From contig NZ_SRUU01000002.1 of the NCBI RefSeq assembly GCF_004791585.1, positions 248,001 through 312,000 on the forward strand: a stretch of 64,000 bases of DNA. The letters are read 5' to 3'. Origin of the DNA: Mesorhizobium sp. M1C.F.Ca.ET.210.01.1.1 (GTDB taxonomy: Bacteria; Pseudomonadota; Alphaproteobacteria; Rhizobiales; Rhizobiaceae). The position numbers and the translations under genes are program-made. Under the pieces are notes generated by a model. The model was not told the DNA's origin. It saw nothing but the letters and a program-made list of their open reading frames with translations, and made no database searches. Positions 8,227 through 16,107 of the stretch are shown in pieces (within the stretch, counting starts at the first letter, position 1; every line of letters begins with the position of its first letter).

Positions 8227-9132
8227 CTATCGGCGAACCGTGCGCTGCGACTGGGCAAGGCCGATGAAGTCGCGCGCGGCCTGCGGCAGGCTGGAACCGC
8301 GGCGCCAGACCATGCCGACCTGGACGACCGGAAGCGACCCGGAAATATCGCGGGATTCGATGCGGTCGCCTTCGAGCGACCAGGGGCGGTAGACGAGATC
8401 GGGCAAGAGTGCCACGCCGGCACCGGTGGCGACCAGGCTGCGCACGGCTTCGACCGAGCGGGTGCGGAATGCGACATGGGGTCTCGCGCCGATCGCCGAC
8501 AAGAGCTTGCCGGTGTTCTCCTCGATCTCGTCGACGGTCAGCATGATCAGCGGCTCGGACGCGATATCGCCGATCGAAATGATGTCGGCGCTGGCGAGCT
8601 TGTGGCTGAGCGGCAGCCAGAGCCGGTAAGCGGAGACCTCGAGGATCTCGGACTGCAGCGCAGTGCGGTCGCGCAGGTTGGAGGTGACCATGACGGCGAT
8701 GTCGAGCTTGCCGCCGACCAGGAGGTGCTCGAGATAGTCGCCATTGTCCTCTATGGCCGAAACCTCGACGCTCGGATAGGCGCGGCGGTAGCGGGCCAGC
8801 AGATCGGAGAGCACATAGCCGGCAACCAACGAGGTGACGCCGAGCTGCAGCCGTCCGCCGGCCGTCAGCTGGTCGCCGAGGAAGGCGCGGCGCGCGTCGG
8901 AGACATCGGCCAGGATCTTGGTGGCGTGGCGCAGGAACTGGTGGCCCTTGTGGGTGATGTTCAAGCCCCGCGGATGGCGCTCGAACAATTCGACGCCGAG
9001 ATCGCTCTCCAGCTCCTTGATCGCCTCTGTGACCGAGGATTGCGAGATGGAGAGGTTCTGCGCGGCGCCCGACACCGTGCCCTGCTCGGCGACGGCGACA
9101 AAGAACTGGAGCTGACGGATGGTGAAGGCCAT
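8227..9132 (-). CDS. LysR-family transcriptional regulator
   Basis: This is a 301-residue LTTR with an N-terminal winged HTH (IRQLQFFVAVAEQGTVSGAA, then ISQSSVTEAIKELESDLGVELFERHPRG, about 5-60) and a periplasmic-binding-protein-like effector domain (about 90-295). The domain arrangement and length are standard. The start at 9132 places the HTH at the usual distance from the N-terminus; no strong ribosome binding site is visible there. It follows dedA on the same strand after 67 bases and may be co-transcribed with pmtA-dedA or have its own promoter. Target genes and ligand are unknown. Confidence 0.86.
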   Translation of the reverse strand: MAFTIRQLQFFVAVAEQGTVSGAAQNLSISQSSVTEAIKELESDLGVELFERHPRGLNITHKGHQFLRHATKILADVSDARRAFLGDQLTAGGRLQLGVTSLVAGYVLSDLLARYRRAYPSVEVSAIEDNGDYLEHLLVGGKLDIAVMVTSNLRDRTALQSEILEVSAYRLWLPLSHKLASADIISIGDIASEPLIMLTVDEIEENTGKLLSAIGARPHVAFRTRSVEAVRSLVATGAGVALLPDLVYRPWSLEGDRIESRDISGSLPVVQVGMVWRRGSSLPQAARDFIGLAQSQRTVRR

Positions 9133-9199
9133 TGGCGGACTAAACACTGACGCAGCGTAGAAGAAAAGCTGGTCGCGCCCTTGTCCGCTTTGTCCAGGT

Positions 9200-9817
9200 C
9201 TAGCCACGCGCCGATCCGAAGCGCGACCACCACAGGTGCCGGTAGCGCAGCCCAAGCAGCGCCGTCATTTCCAGGAGAACAACGATGACGATGATGCGAA
9301 AGGCGACGGCAAGCAAGTCGTGGCCGCTGTCGCGCATCGAATAGCCCGCGATCAGAAATCCGCTGTTCCAAATGGTCGCACCAAGCAGCGTGGCAAGGGC
9401 GAACGGCATGGCCGAGAGGCGCAACGCGCCGGCCAGGACGGGCAGATAGTTGCGCACGGTGGGCACGAACTGCGCGACGAGCGAGGCCCTGACGTGGTTG
9501 CGGCGGTAGGCTCGGGCGAGGCCGGCATAGGTGGCGTGGCGAAGAAACATGTATCTGCCGAAACGTCCGACTAGCGCGTCGGCACGCGCCGGCCCCAGCC
9601 AGCGCCCCATCGCGTACCAGAACAGGCAGCCCGTCATGGACCCGAACGTCGTCACCGCCAGCAAGATGCCGAGCATCGCAAGGTCCGGAACCCTGGTCAT
9701 GCCCAGGAACAGCAGCAGCACATGCGACGGCGGCGCGGGCAGGATCCTTTCGGCGAATGCAAGGCAGGCGGCGCCGAACAGGCCAAGGCCCAGCAACGCC
9801 GACAAAGGATCGGTCAT
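9200..9817 (-). CDS. DedA-family (SNARE-associated/VTT) membrane protein
   Basis: The 205-residue protein has several membrane segments (about 5-25, 40-62, 130-155, 165-190) and re-entrant hydrophobic stretches. The DedA hallmarks are present: PAPPSHVLLLFLG near the N-terminus and RRNHVRASLVAQFVPTVRNYLPVLAG, the conserved F/V-P-x-x-R motif, at about 105-130. DedA/VTT proteins act as lipid scramblases/flippases, for example of undecaprenyl phosphate or phosphatidylethanolamine. The start overlaps the stop of the PmtA-like gene (ATGA, 9814-9817), so a lipid methyltransferase and a lipid-translocation protein are translationally coupled. Confidence 0.85.
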   Translation of the reverse strand: MTDPLSALLGLGLFGAACLAFAERILPAPPSHVLLLFLGMTRVPDLAMLGILLAVTTFGSMTGCLFWYAMGRWLGPARADALVGRFGRYMFLRHATYAGLARAYRRNHVRASLVAQFVPTVRNYLPVLAGALRLSAMPFALATLLGATIWNSGFLIAGYSMRDSGHDLLAVAFRIIVIVVLLEMTALLGLRYRHLWWSRFGSARG

Positions 9818-10413
9818 GAGAAGCGCCAGTCATAGGTGCTGAGGTTCTTGATCCTGGAAACCCGGTAGACCGTCGCCGGCGGGAAGTTGCGGAACGTGCG
9901 GCCGATGCGCACCGCCTCCAGGTCGAGCCTGTCGAGGATCGTCTGATCGAAGGGGCAACGGCCGCCGAACGTAAACTGGTAAAGTGCCCCGCCCGGCCGT
10001 AGATTGGCAAAGACACCTTCCAGTATCGCGAAGGTTCTGCGCGGCGATATCAGCCGGAACGGCAGCCCGCTGACCGCCGCGCCGACGACCGGGCCGTCGA
10101 ACAGCGTCAGGTGGCGCAGGCCGACCGCATCCATTTCGAATATGCGGGCAGCCGGGAAGCGGCGCGTCAGCAAAGAGGCGAAGTCCGGATCGGCCTCGAC
10201 CAGCGTCAGGTTCCGTTCCTGAACGCCGCGCGCCAGCAATGCGCGCGTGAACGGACCCGTGCCCGGTCCGAGCTCCAGCACCGGCCCCGTCTCGGGGCCG
10301 ATCTCGCGGGTGATCAGCGACGCGAGGCTGGGGCTGGAGGGCGCGACAGAGCCGACCCGGAATGGCGCCAGCGTCCAGGCCCTGAGGAAAGACAAAGCGT
10401 CATTTGCAAGCAT
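9814..10413 (-). CDS. PmtA-like phospholipid N-methyltransferase
   Basis: This is a 199-residue class I methyltransferase with motif I at VLELGPGTGPFTRALLARG (about 46-64), strand-2 acid in TLVEADPDF, and the GAAVSGLPFRLISPRRT block (about 110-126). The SGLPF motif is characteristic of the rhizobial phosphatidylethanolamine N-methyltransferase family. It would act at the cytoplasmic face of the membrane using SAM; substrate is inferred from family resemblance. The ATG at 10413 has TGAGGT eight bases upstream; a longer in-frame reading from 10461 has no such site. It heads the pmtA-dedA operon and is divergent from a two-component system. Confidence 0.78.
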   Translation of the reverse strand: MLANDALSFLRAWTLAPFRVGSVAPSSPSLASLITREIGPETGPVLELGPGTGPFTRALLARGVQERNLTLVEADPDFASLLTRRFPAARIFEMDAVGLRHLTLFDGPVVGAAVSGLPFRLISPRRTFAILEGVFANLRPGGALYQFTFGGRCPFDQTILDRLDLEAVRIGRTFRNFPPATVYRVSRIKNLSTYDWRFS

Positions 10414-10611
10414 ATTGACCTCATTTCTGTGCGGGCGATTCGCCTGCCCGGCATTCGGCAAGGTGCTGCTTGCTGCGACCGGATTGCATGGACATTGCGA
10501 AAGTCAAAGCCTCGCAAAAGAAAGCGCCGGCGGCCGCCTGCGCGGGTTGGCGCCATGTTTACGCAATCTTGGCGCGATAGCCGGCCACCAACTGCTGTTA
10601 AGAGGTGACGA

Positions 10612-11286
10612 ATGCGAATCCTGCTGGTCGAGGACGAGCCGGAAATGGTTTCAGCGCTGCGGTCGGCGCTGAAGCGGCATGACATGGTGGTCGACCATGC
10701 GGCCTCGCTGCAGGCGGCAGAAGGTTTCGTCGCCGCCGATGGCTACGACGCCATCCTGCTCGACCGCCAGTTGCCGGACGGAGACGGGCTGGCGCTGGTG
10801 CCGCGCCTGCGCAAGGCCAGGAACACGACACCTGTGCTGATGCTGACGGCCAGGGGCGACACCGCCGACAAGGTCGACGGGCTCGACATGGGCGCGGACG
10901 ACTACCTGGCAAAGCCCTTTGCCTTCGAGGAGTTGCTGGCGCGGCTGCGGGCGCTGCTCAGGCGTCCGGCGACGATCGAGACACAGGCGATTCGCGCCGG
11001 CCATCTGACGCTCGACGTCGGCCATCGCGAGGCTTCGATCCGCGGCGAACCGTTCACCTTGCCGCGCCGGGAACTGCTGGTGCTGGAGACGCTGATGCGG
11101 CGCACCGGGCGCATGGTGCAGCGCGAGGCCCTGATGGAAGCGGTGTTCGGGCTCGACGACGAGATCCAGTCCAACGCGCTCGACACCCATGTCTCGCGCC
11201 TGCGCCGCAAGCTGACGGAGGCCGACAGCGGCGTCGCGATCAACGGCATCCGCGGCGTCGGCTATCTGCTACGAGAGATCACATGA
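10612..11286 (+). CDS. OmpR/PhoB-family response regulator
   Basis: The 224-residue regulator has a receiver domain (about 1-115) with the acidic pocket E7-D8, phospho-acceptor D51 in ILLDRQLPDG, the switch Thr/Ser in MLTARGD, and the conserved Lys in YLAKPF. A C-terminal winged helix (about 125-222) with VSRLRRKL and GIRGVGYLL binds DNA. It is followed by its kinase with an ATGA overlap. The promoter region (10414-10611) is shared with the divergent pmtA-dedA genes, which makes these candidate targets. It resembles the QseB/PmrA group; no specific name is justified. Confidence 0.9.
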   Translation: MRILLVEDEPEMVSALRSALKRHDMVVDHAASLQAAEGFVAADGYDAILLDRQLPDGDGLALVPRLRKARNTTPVLMLTARGDTADKVDGLDMGADDYLAKPFAFEELLARLRALLRRPATIETQAIRAGHLTLDVGHREASIRGEPFTLPRRELLVLETLMRRTGRMVQREALMEAVFGLDDEIQSNALDTHVSRLRRKLTEADSGVAINGIRGVGYLLREIT

Positions 11287-12647
11287 GCCTCAGCCGGCCG
11301 CGTTCGCTGAAATGGAGCCTGGTGCTGCGCATCGCCGTGCTGCAATGCGTGATGCTGACGCTGATCATCGCCGGCATCATCGGCGCCATGCTGGCCACTG
11401 GAATCATCCCGAACGATTACGAGGACGGCACGATGGACGTGCTGGCGGATGCGCTGGCGCGCGACGCCAAGGGCACGCTCGTGCTCAAGGACACGTCCGA
11501 CCTGGCAAAGCTAAGGTCGAGCGTTCCGGACCTCTGGTTCATCATCCGCGACAAGCAAGGGCATCGACTGCAGGAAGGGGCCGTGCCGACTGCCTACCAG
11601 CCCTTTGTCGGTCTGCTGGACAACATCAGCGACGCCCGCATCGATCCCTCTATAGGCGAAGCCTCGCCGCCCGGCGGCAAGGTCCGCTGGACCGATACGG
11701 CGGCCGGCAATGTCCAGATCATGTGCGGCACGAAGGGCGAGCTTTCCTTGCTTCGCGTACTTGGACAGGCGCCAAATCTGTTCCTCGCGGGGATATTGCC
11801 GCTGGCGGGTCTGATGGCGCTGGCAACGCTGTTCGTGACTCCCTGGGTGGTGCGCGGCGCCCTTTCCAGCCTGGGGCGCGCGGCCACCGCGGCCGGTCAG
11901 ATCGACATCGACAAGCGCGGCGTGCAACTGCCTCTGGAGGGCGTGCCAAAGGAAGTCATGCTGCTGGTCACCGCCGTCAACGCCGCGCTGGCGCGGCTCG
12001 ACGCGGGCTATGAGCGCCATAAGCGCTTCCTGACTGATGCCGCGCACGAGCTCCGAACGCCCGTCGCCATCCTCAACACGCGGCTGGCCTCGCTGCCGGC
12101 GACGCCGGAGCGGGCACGGCTGCTGCAGGATGCCGCCCGGCTGTCGACGCTTGCCGACCAGTTGCTCGACCTGCAGCGCCTCGACCGCCAGGCCGAGCAT
12201 TTCCGGCCGGTCGACCTGGTCGCCGTGGCGCGCAATGTCATGGTCGACCTGGCGCCGATGGCGTTCGCGGCCGGCTACGAGATGTCGTTCGAGCCTACGA
12301 AGGACAAGCTCGCCGTGCGCGGCGACCGCACGGCAATCGAGCGCGCCGTGACGAATCTCGTCCAGAACGCCATCGACCATGGCGGCAATGCCGGCCTCAT
12401 CACCGTCAGCGTCCGCTCGCCCGCCGTGATCGAGGTGCTGGACGAGGGCGGCGGCGTGCCGGCCGCGGAACGGGAGCGCATCTTCGAGCCGTTCTACCGG
12501 CTGCGCCCGCAGGACCATGGCGCCGGCCTCGGCCTCAACCTGGTCCGAGACCTGATGCTGCGGCATGGCGGCAAGGTGGAGGTGCTCGACGGCAAGGCAG
12601 GCGGGGCCTGCTTCAGGATGATTTTCCCGCCCGCGCCGCGTGACTGA
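11283..12647 (+). CDS. Membrane sensor histidine kinase (EnvZ/PmrB type)
   Basis: The 454-residue kinase has a first membrane segment at about 14-38, a periplasmic sensor loop (about 40-155), a second segment at about 156-182, and a HAMP-like linker. The HisKA H-box is FLTDAAHELRTPVAIL with the phospho-accepting H255. The ATPase domain contains the N-box (ERAVTNLVQNAIDHGG), G1 (VLDEGGGVP), F-box (IFEPFYR) and G2 (GAGLGLNLV). The start codon overlaps the response-regulator stop by four bases. The periplasmic loop has no recognisable sensor fold. Envelope-related input is suggested only by the neighbouring lipid genes. Confidence 0.9.
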   Translation: MSLSRPRSLKWSLVLRIAVLQCVMLTLIIAGIIGAMLATGIIPNDYEDGTMDVLADALARDAKGTLVLKDTSDLAKLRSSVPDLWFIIRDKQGHRLQEGAVPTAYQPFVGLLDNISDARIDPSIGEASPPGGKVRWTDTAAGNVQIMCGTKGELSLLRVLGQAPNLFLAGILPLAGLMALATLFVTPWVVRGALSSLGRAATAAGQIDIDKRGVQLPLEGVPKEVMLLVTAVNAALARLDAGYERHKRFLTDAAHELRTPVAILNTRLASLPATPERARLLQDAARLSTLADQLLDLQRLDRQAEHFRPVDLVAVARNVMVDLAPMAFAAGYEMSFEPTKDKLAVRGDRTAIERAVTNLVQNAIDHGGNAGLITVSVRSPAVIEVLDEGGGVPAAERERIFEPFYRLRPQDHGAGLGLNLVRDLMLRHGGKVEVLDGKAGGACFRMIFPPAPRD

Positions 12648-12680
12648 GACGAGGCCGGATCGCCATTGCAGCTTGAGGAA

Positions 12681-12715
12681 TTGACATCGGTGCTATTTGT
12701 AACTAACTAAGTTAC
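12681..12715 (+). promoter_or_regulatory. Promoter with palindromic operator for the Rrf2 gene; possibly leaderless mRNA
   Basis: TTGACA (12681-12686) and TAACTA (12704-12709) are 17 bases apart, a good sigma-70-type promoter. A perfect palindrome GTAACT-N5-AGTTAC (12699-12715) covers the -10 element and ends at the base before the ATG at 12716. Transcription from this promoter would begin at or within a base or two of the ATG, and no ribosome binding site precedes it, so a leaderless message is likely. Repressor binding here would block the promoter directly. Confidence 0.65.
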
Positions 12716-13165
12716 ATGAAACGCAACAGCCGACTGTCTTCCACCCTGCACATTCTCGTCCACATGGCGGAAGCGCCGGAGCGGGCGCTGACCTCCGAGC
12801 AGCTTGCCACCTTCATCCATACCAACCCGGTCGTCGTGCGCCGCACGATCGCCGGCCTGCGCGAGGCGGGCATCGTCAGCTCCTCGCGGGGCCATGGCGG
12901 CGGCTGGCAGCTCGGCCGCGCGCCGGAAGAGATTTCGCTGGCCGAAATCAGCGTCGCGCTCGGCGAGACGCTGCTGCCGTTCAGCACCGAGCCGGAAAGT
13001 CCCGGATGCCTGGTCGAGCAGGCGGTGATTGCCGTGCTCGACGATTTTCGCCTCGAAGCGGAAAGGCTGCTCGCCGAAAAGCTCAGCCACATCACGCTGG
13101 CCGACCTGACGGCCGATTTCCGCCGCCGCTACGACCTGATCGGAGTTTCGAGCCATGCACTATGA
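12716..13165 (+). CDS. Rrf2-family transcriptional regulator
   Basis: The 149-residue protein carries an N-terminal winged HTH (SSTLHILVHMAEAPERALTSEQLA, then NPVVVRRTIAGLREAGIVSSSRGHGGGW, about 8-64) and a dimerisation helix. Unlike IscR or NsrR it has a single cysteine (C98) instead of the three-cysteine cluster ligand set, so it should not hold a conventional Fe-S cluster. It resembles the YwnA-like branch of the family. Its 3' end overlaps the oxidoreductase gene by 11 bases, making a regulator-enzyme operon that is probably auto-repressed through the adjacent palindrome. Confidence 0.85.
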   Translation: MKRNSRLSSTLHILVHMAEAPERALTSEQLATFIHTNPVVVRRTIAGLREAGIVSSSRGHGGGWQLGRAPEEISLAEISVALGETLLPFSTEPESPGCLVEQAVIAVLDDFRLEAERLLAEKLSHITLADLTADFRRRYDLIGVSSHAL

Positions 13166-14051
13166 TGTCATCGTCGTTGGCGGCAGCTTCGCCGGGCTCT
13201 CCGCCGCCATGCAGCCGGCGCGGGCGCGGCGCAAAGTGCTGGTGATCGATGCCGGCGAGCCGAGGAACCGGTTTGCCGGGCATTCGCATGGTTTTCTCGG
13301 CCAGGACGGACGCACGCCATCCGCCATTCTCGACGAAGCCAGGCGGCAATTGCTCGCCTACCCTACCGCCAGGATCATTCCCGGACGTGCTGAACGGGCC
13401 GCCATCACCGGAAACGGCTTCGAGGTCCGGACGGAGGATGGAGAGACATTCGAGGCGACGCGGCTAGTGCTCGCCACCGGCGTGCGCGACATCCTGCCGA
13501 ATGTTCCGGGGCTGGCCGGCTTGTGGGGCAGGAAAGTGCTGCACTGTCCGTACTGCCATGGCTACGAGGTGGCCGGCGGCCCGCTCGGCGTGCTGGCAAC
13601 CGGGCCGATGTCGATGCATCAGGCGGAGCTGATCTCGGACTGGGGCGCCGTCACACTTTTCGCCAATGGCCAGTTCGAGCCGGACGTCGACCAGAGGCGA
13701 ACCTTGGAAAACCGCAACATCCTCTTCGAGCAGTCGAAGGTGATCGAGCTGCAGGAGAATGACGCAGGCGGGCTCGTCGTCCGGCTGGATGACGGTCGGA
13801 GCGCTGGTGTGCGGGCGGTCTTCACCGCGCCGCACAACGTGATGGCGAGCCCACTCGCCGAACAGCTGGGCTGCGCCTTCAACGAAGGCCCGCTCGGCCG
13901 GGCGATCGTGGTTGACGACAAGCAGCAGACGTCCGTGCCCGGTGTCTTCGCGGCCGGCGACGCGGCCCGGCTGATGCACAACATCGCTTTCGCGGTATCC
14001 GGCGGCGCCATGGCCGGGGTCGCCGCGCATCAATCGCTGGTCTTCGGCTAG
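13155..14051 (+). CDS. Thioredoxin-reductase-like NAD(P)/FAD-dependent oxidoreductase
   Basis: This 298-residue flavoprotein has an N-terminal FAD-binding fold (VIVVGGSFAGLSAA, about 5-18), VLATGVRDILP, a CPYC redox pair (C131, C134) and a C-terminal FAD motif GVFAAGDAARL. It therefore belongs to the pyridine nucleotide-disulphide family close to thioredoxin reductase, but the second nucleotide motif is degenerate (GVLATGPMSMHQA instead of a GxGxxA loop), so the electron donor is uncertain. It overlaps the Rrf2 gene by 11 bases. Its TAG stop overlaps the stop of the convergent DeoR gene by four bases. Confidence 0.85.
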   Translation: MHYDVIVVGGSFAGLSAAMQPARARRKVLVIDAGEPRNRFAGHSHGFLGQDGRTPSAILDEARRQLLAYPTARIIPGRAERAAITGNGFEVRTEDGETFEATRLVLATGVRDILPNVPGLAGLWGRKVLHCPYCHGYEVAGGPLGVLATGPMSMHQAELISDWGAVTLFANGQFEPDVDQRRTLENRNILFEQSKVIELQENDAGGLVVRLDDGRSAGVRAVFTAPHNVMASPLAEQLGCAFNEGPLGRAIVVDDKQQTSVPGVFAAGDAARLMHNIAFAVSGGAMAGVAAHQSLVFG

Positions 14052-14812
14052 GCCGCGGCGATGCTGAGCCGCGCCCCAGCCTGGCTGAGCGCGGCGGCGA
14101 TGTCCGCCGGCGGCGGCTGGTCGGTGGCGAGTTCGGAAAAGCCGTCGAAGCCGCAGACCTGAACCAGCCCCTGCCTGCCGAACTTGGTGTGATCGGTGAT
14201 GACCAGCGAGCGCTGGCCGCGCGACAGCACCATGCGGGCGAATTCGGCCTCCTCCAGCTCATAATCGGTGAGGCCGGCGACGGCATCGACGGCGCCGATG
14301 GAGATGACGGCGTGGCTGACCGAGAACCGGCTGACGAAATCGATCGCGGTGACGCCGAAGGCCGCGCCTGAATCGCTGCGCAGCTCGCCGCCTGCCATAT
14401 AGACCTTGTTGCCGTTCACCGTCGCCAGCGTGCGGGCGATGTCGGACGAGTTGGTGACCACAGTCAGGCGGCGATGGCCAAGCAGCTCGCGCGCCAGGAA
14501 CGAAGTGGTGGTGCCGGTGTCGAGCATGATCGACTCGCCGTCGCGGATGGTGGCCGCGACCATGCGGGCAATCAGGCGCTTGGCCTCGGCATTCTCGCGC
14601 ATGCGGCGCTCGAACGGTGCCTCGCCGGCCATCGACGGCAGGCTGACGGCGCCATGCATCTTGAGCAACGCCCCGTCATCGGTGAGCGGTTTGACGTCGC
14701 GGCGAACGGTCTCCAGCGACACGCCGAGCCGCTCTGCCAGGCTGGCAATGGTGATGGTGCCCTCCTCGTTGAGGAGCCGCAGGATCTCGCCATGCCGTTT
14801 CGAGTGGATCAT
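14048..14812 (-). CDS. DeoR/GlpR-family transcriptional regulator
   Basis: The 254-residue repressor has a DeoR HTH (RHGEILRLLNEEGTITIASLAERLGVSLETVRRDVKPL, about 5-42) and the DeoR C-terminal sensor domain (about 75-230) with MLDTGTTTSFLARELL and the VTNSSDIA block that binds phosphosugars or phosphorylated metabolites. The ATG at 14812 gives the standard N-terminus; an upstream in-frame reading adds 28 atypical residues. It is divergent from the kinase/flavoprotein operon starting at 15211 and is the natural candidate for its control. The inducer could be the phosphorylated product of the adjacent kinase, as DeoR proteins usually respond to phosphorylated intermediates. Confidence 0.86.
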   Translation of the reverse strand: MIHSKRHGEILRLLNEEGTITIASLAERLGVSLETVRRDVKPLTDDGALLKMHGAVSLPSMAGEAPFERRMRENAEAKRLIARMVAATIRDGESIMLDTGTTTSFLARELLGHRRLTVVTNSSDIARTLATVNGNKVYMAGGELRSDSGAAFGVTAIDFVSRFSVSHAVISIGAVDAVAGLTDYELEEAEFARMVLSRGQRSLVITDHTKFGRQGLVQVCGFDGFSELATDQPPPADIAAALSQAGARLSIAAA

Positions 14813-14915
14813 GTGGATGCCCAGGTTCTTGACCGATTCTAAGGCATTCCTAACGCTTTTAAAGAAATTGCTTCTATATTCGGGCAAAACACCCAAAAAA
14901 GGTCACAGCGCTTTA

Positions 14916-14944
14916 TTGACAGCAATGTCTCGCTGGCGTGAGAT
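14916..14944 (+). promoter_or_regulatory. Candidate promoter for the kinase-flavoprotein operon
   Basis: TTGACA (14916-14921) and TGAGAT (14939-14944) are 17 bases apart. This is the best sigma-70-type match in the 398-base gap between the divergent DeoR gene and the kinase gene. It would give a leader of about 260 bases containing the stem-loop at 15089-15137. The -10 element is weak, as expected for a regulated promoter. Confidence 0.4.
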
Positions 14945-15088
14945 TGACGAAGTGACAGGCTCGGAACTGCCCCGGGAGGACGATGGCAGAACCACAATCG
15001 ACCGACCAGATCTTCTGGAACGTGCCTGGCGCGAGCTTTTTTCGAATCCGCGGGGGCGGATGCCGGGATCCTGAACCTGGCCAAGGGG

Positions 15089-15137
15089 CTCGTCGGTGCG
15101 GTGCGGGATATCGATCCCGGCGTCCCGCACCGACGAG
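15089..15137 (+). other. Nested perfect stem-loop in the leader of the kinase operon
   Basis: CTCGTCGGTGCGG (15089-15101) pairs perfectly with CCGCACCGACGAG (15125-15137), a 13-bp stem. Inside its loop a second hairpin, GGGAT-ATCG-ATCCC (15105-15118), forms. There is no T tract, so it is not a standard terminator. It lies 73 bases before the GTG start of the kinase gene. It may be an mRNA structure affecting expression, a protein-binding site, or the remains of a repeat. No convincing gene is seen in 14813-15210. Confidence 0.6.
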
Positions 15138-15210
15138 GCTCCTCTGTTCTCTCATCGCTTTGTCGAAAACCGGCGCCTCGTCAAAAGCCGGCTGAAGCAG
15201 GAAAGGCTCC

Positions 15211-16107
15211 GTGAACGCCCCCGTGATCGCCGAAGACCGCATCCGCGCCCTGCCCTGCTGGAACGGCAGCATCGAGATCGAGCCGCTGCCGGGAGGCTTG
15301 AGCAACGCCAACTACGTGGTCACGGACGCCGCCGGGCGGCATGTCGTGCGCTTCGGCCAGGACTTTCCGTTCCACCATGTGTACCGCGAGCGCGAGGTGA
15401 TGACGGCGCGGGCGGCACATGCGGCGGGCTTTGCGCCTGCCGTGCATTTTGCCGAGCCCGGCATTCTGGTGACCGCGTTTCTCGGCGCCCGGACCCTCCT
15501 TGCCGAGGATGTGCGCGCCGATCTCGGCCGCGTGGCGGCGCTGCTGCGCGGCTTCCATCGCGAGATGCCCAACCACGTCTCCGGCGCCGGCTTCATGTTC
15601 TGGGTGTTCCACGTCATCCGCGACTACGCCCGCACGCTGTACGAAGGCGGCAGCCGCAAGAGGGGCGAGCTGCCACGTTATCTGGCTCTGGCCGACGAGC
15701 TCGAACGGGCGCAGAAGCTCCTGCCGATCGTCTTCGGCCACAACGATCTTTTGCCGGCGAACATCCTCGACGACGGCAAGCGGCTGTGGCTGATCGATTT
15801 CGAATATGCCGGCTTCAACACGGCAATGTTCGATCTCGCGGGCGTCGCGTCCAATGCCAGCATGAGCGATGACGAGTCCTTCGCCTTCCTGACCGCCTAT
15901 TTCATGAAGGAGCCGGATGGCGAGATCCGCCGGTCGCATGCCGCCATGCAATGCGCTTCGCTGCTGCGCGAGGCGATGTGGAGCATGGTCTCCGAGCTCT
16001 ATCTCGACGCGCCCGGCATCGACTACGTCGCCTACACCGAAGAGAACCTGGTGCGGCTCGACGCGGCGCTGGACAACTACCGGACGAAATACGGGACCAA
16101 GCCATGA
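15211..16107 (+). CDS. Choline/ethanolamine-kinase-like phosphotransferase (LicA/ChoK family)
   Basis: The 298-residue kinase has an N-terminal lobe with GGLSNANYVV (about 31-40), the catalytic loop VFGHNDLLPANIL (about 174-186, HxDxxxxN) and the metal-binding LIDFEYAG (about 193-200). These are the choline/ethanolamine kinase motifs, so a small amino alcohol or related hydroxylated compound is the likely substrate. The GTG start at 15211 has an AGGAAAGG site upstream. The stop overlaps the flavoprotein start (ATGA, 16104-16107), which ties phosphorylation to oxidative demethylation. A second paralogue lies at 19315. Confidence 0.85.
   Translation: MNAPVIAEDRIRALPCWNGSIEIEPLPGGLSNANYVVTDAAGRHVVRFGQDFPFHHVYREREVMTARAAHAAGFAPAVHFAEPGILVTAFLGARTLLAEDVRADLGRVAALLRGFHREMPNHVSGAGFMFWVFHVIRDYARTLYEGGSRKRGELPRYLALADELERAQKLLPIVFGHNDLLPANILDDGKRLWLIDFEYAGFNTAMFDLAGVASNASMSDDESFAFLTAYFMKEPDGEIRRSHAAMQCASLLREAMWSMVSELYLDAPGIDYVAYTEENLVRLDAALDNYRTKYGTKP

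Noticed and set aside
14924-15214. Several short open frames in the leader of the kinase operon, including one ending in TGA overlapping the GTG at 15211
   Set aside because: Three different frames are open here and none has a ribosome binding site, conserved motif or consistent codon use over its length; the stop/start overlap could be chance.
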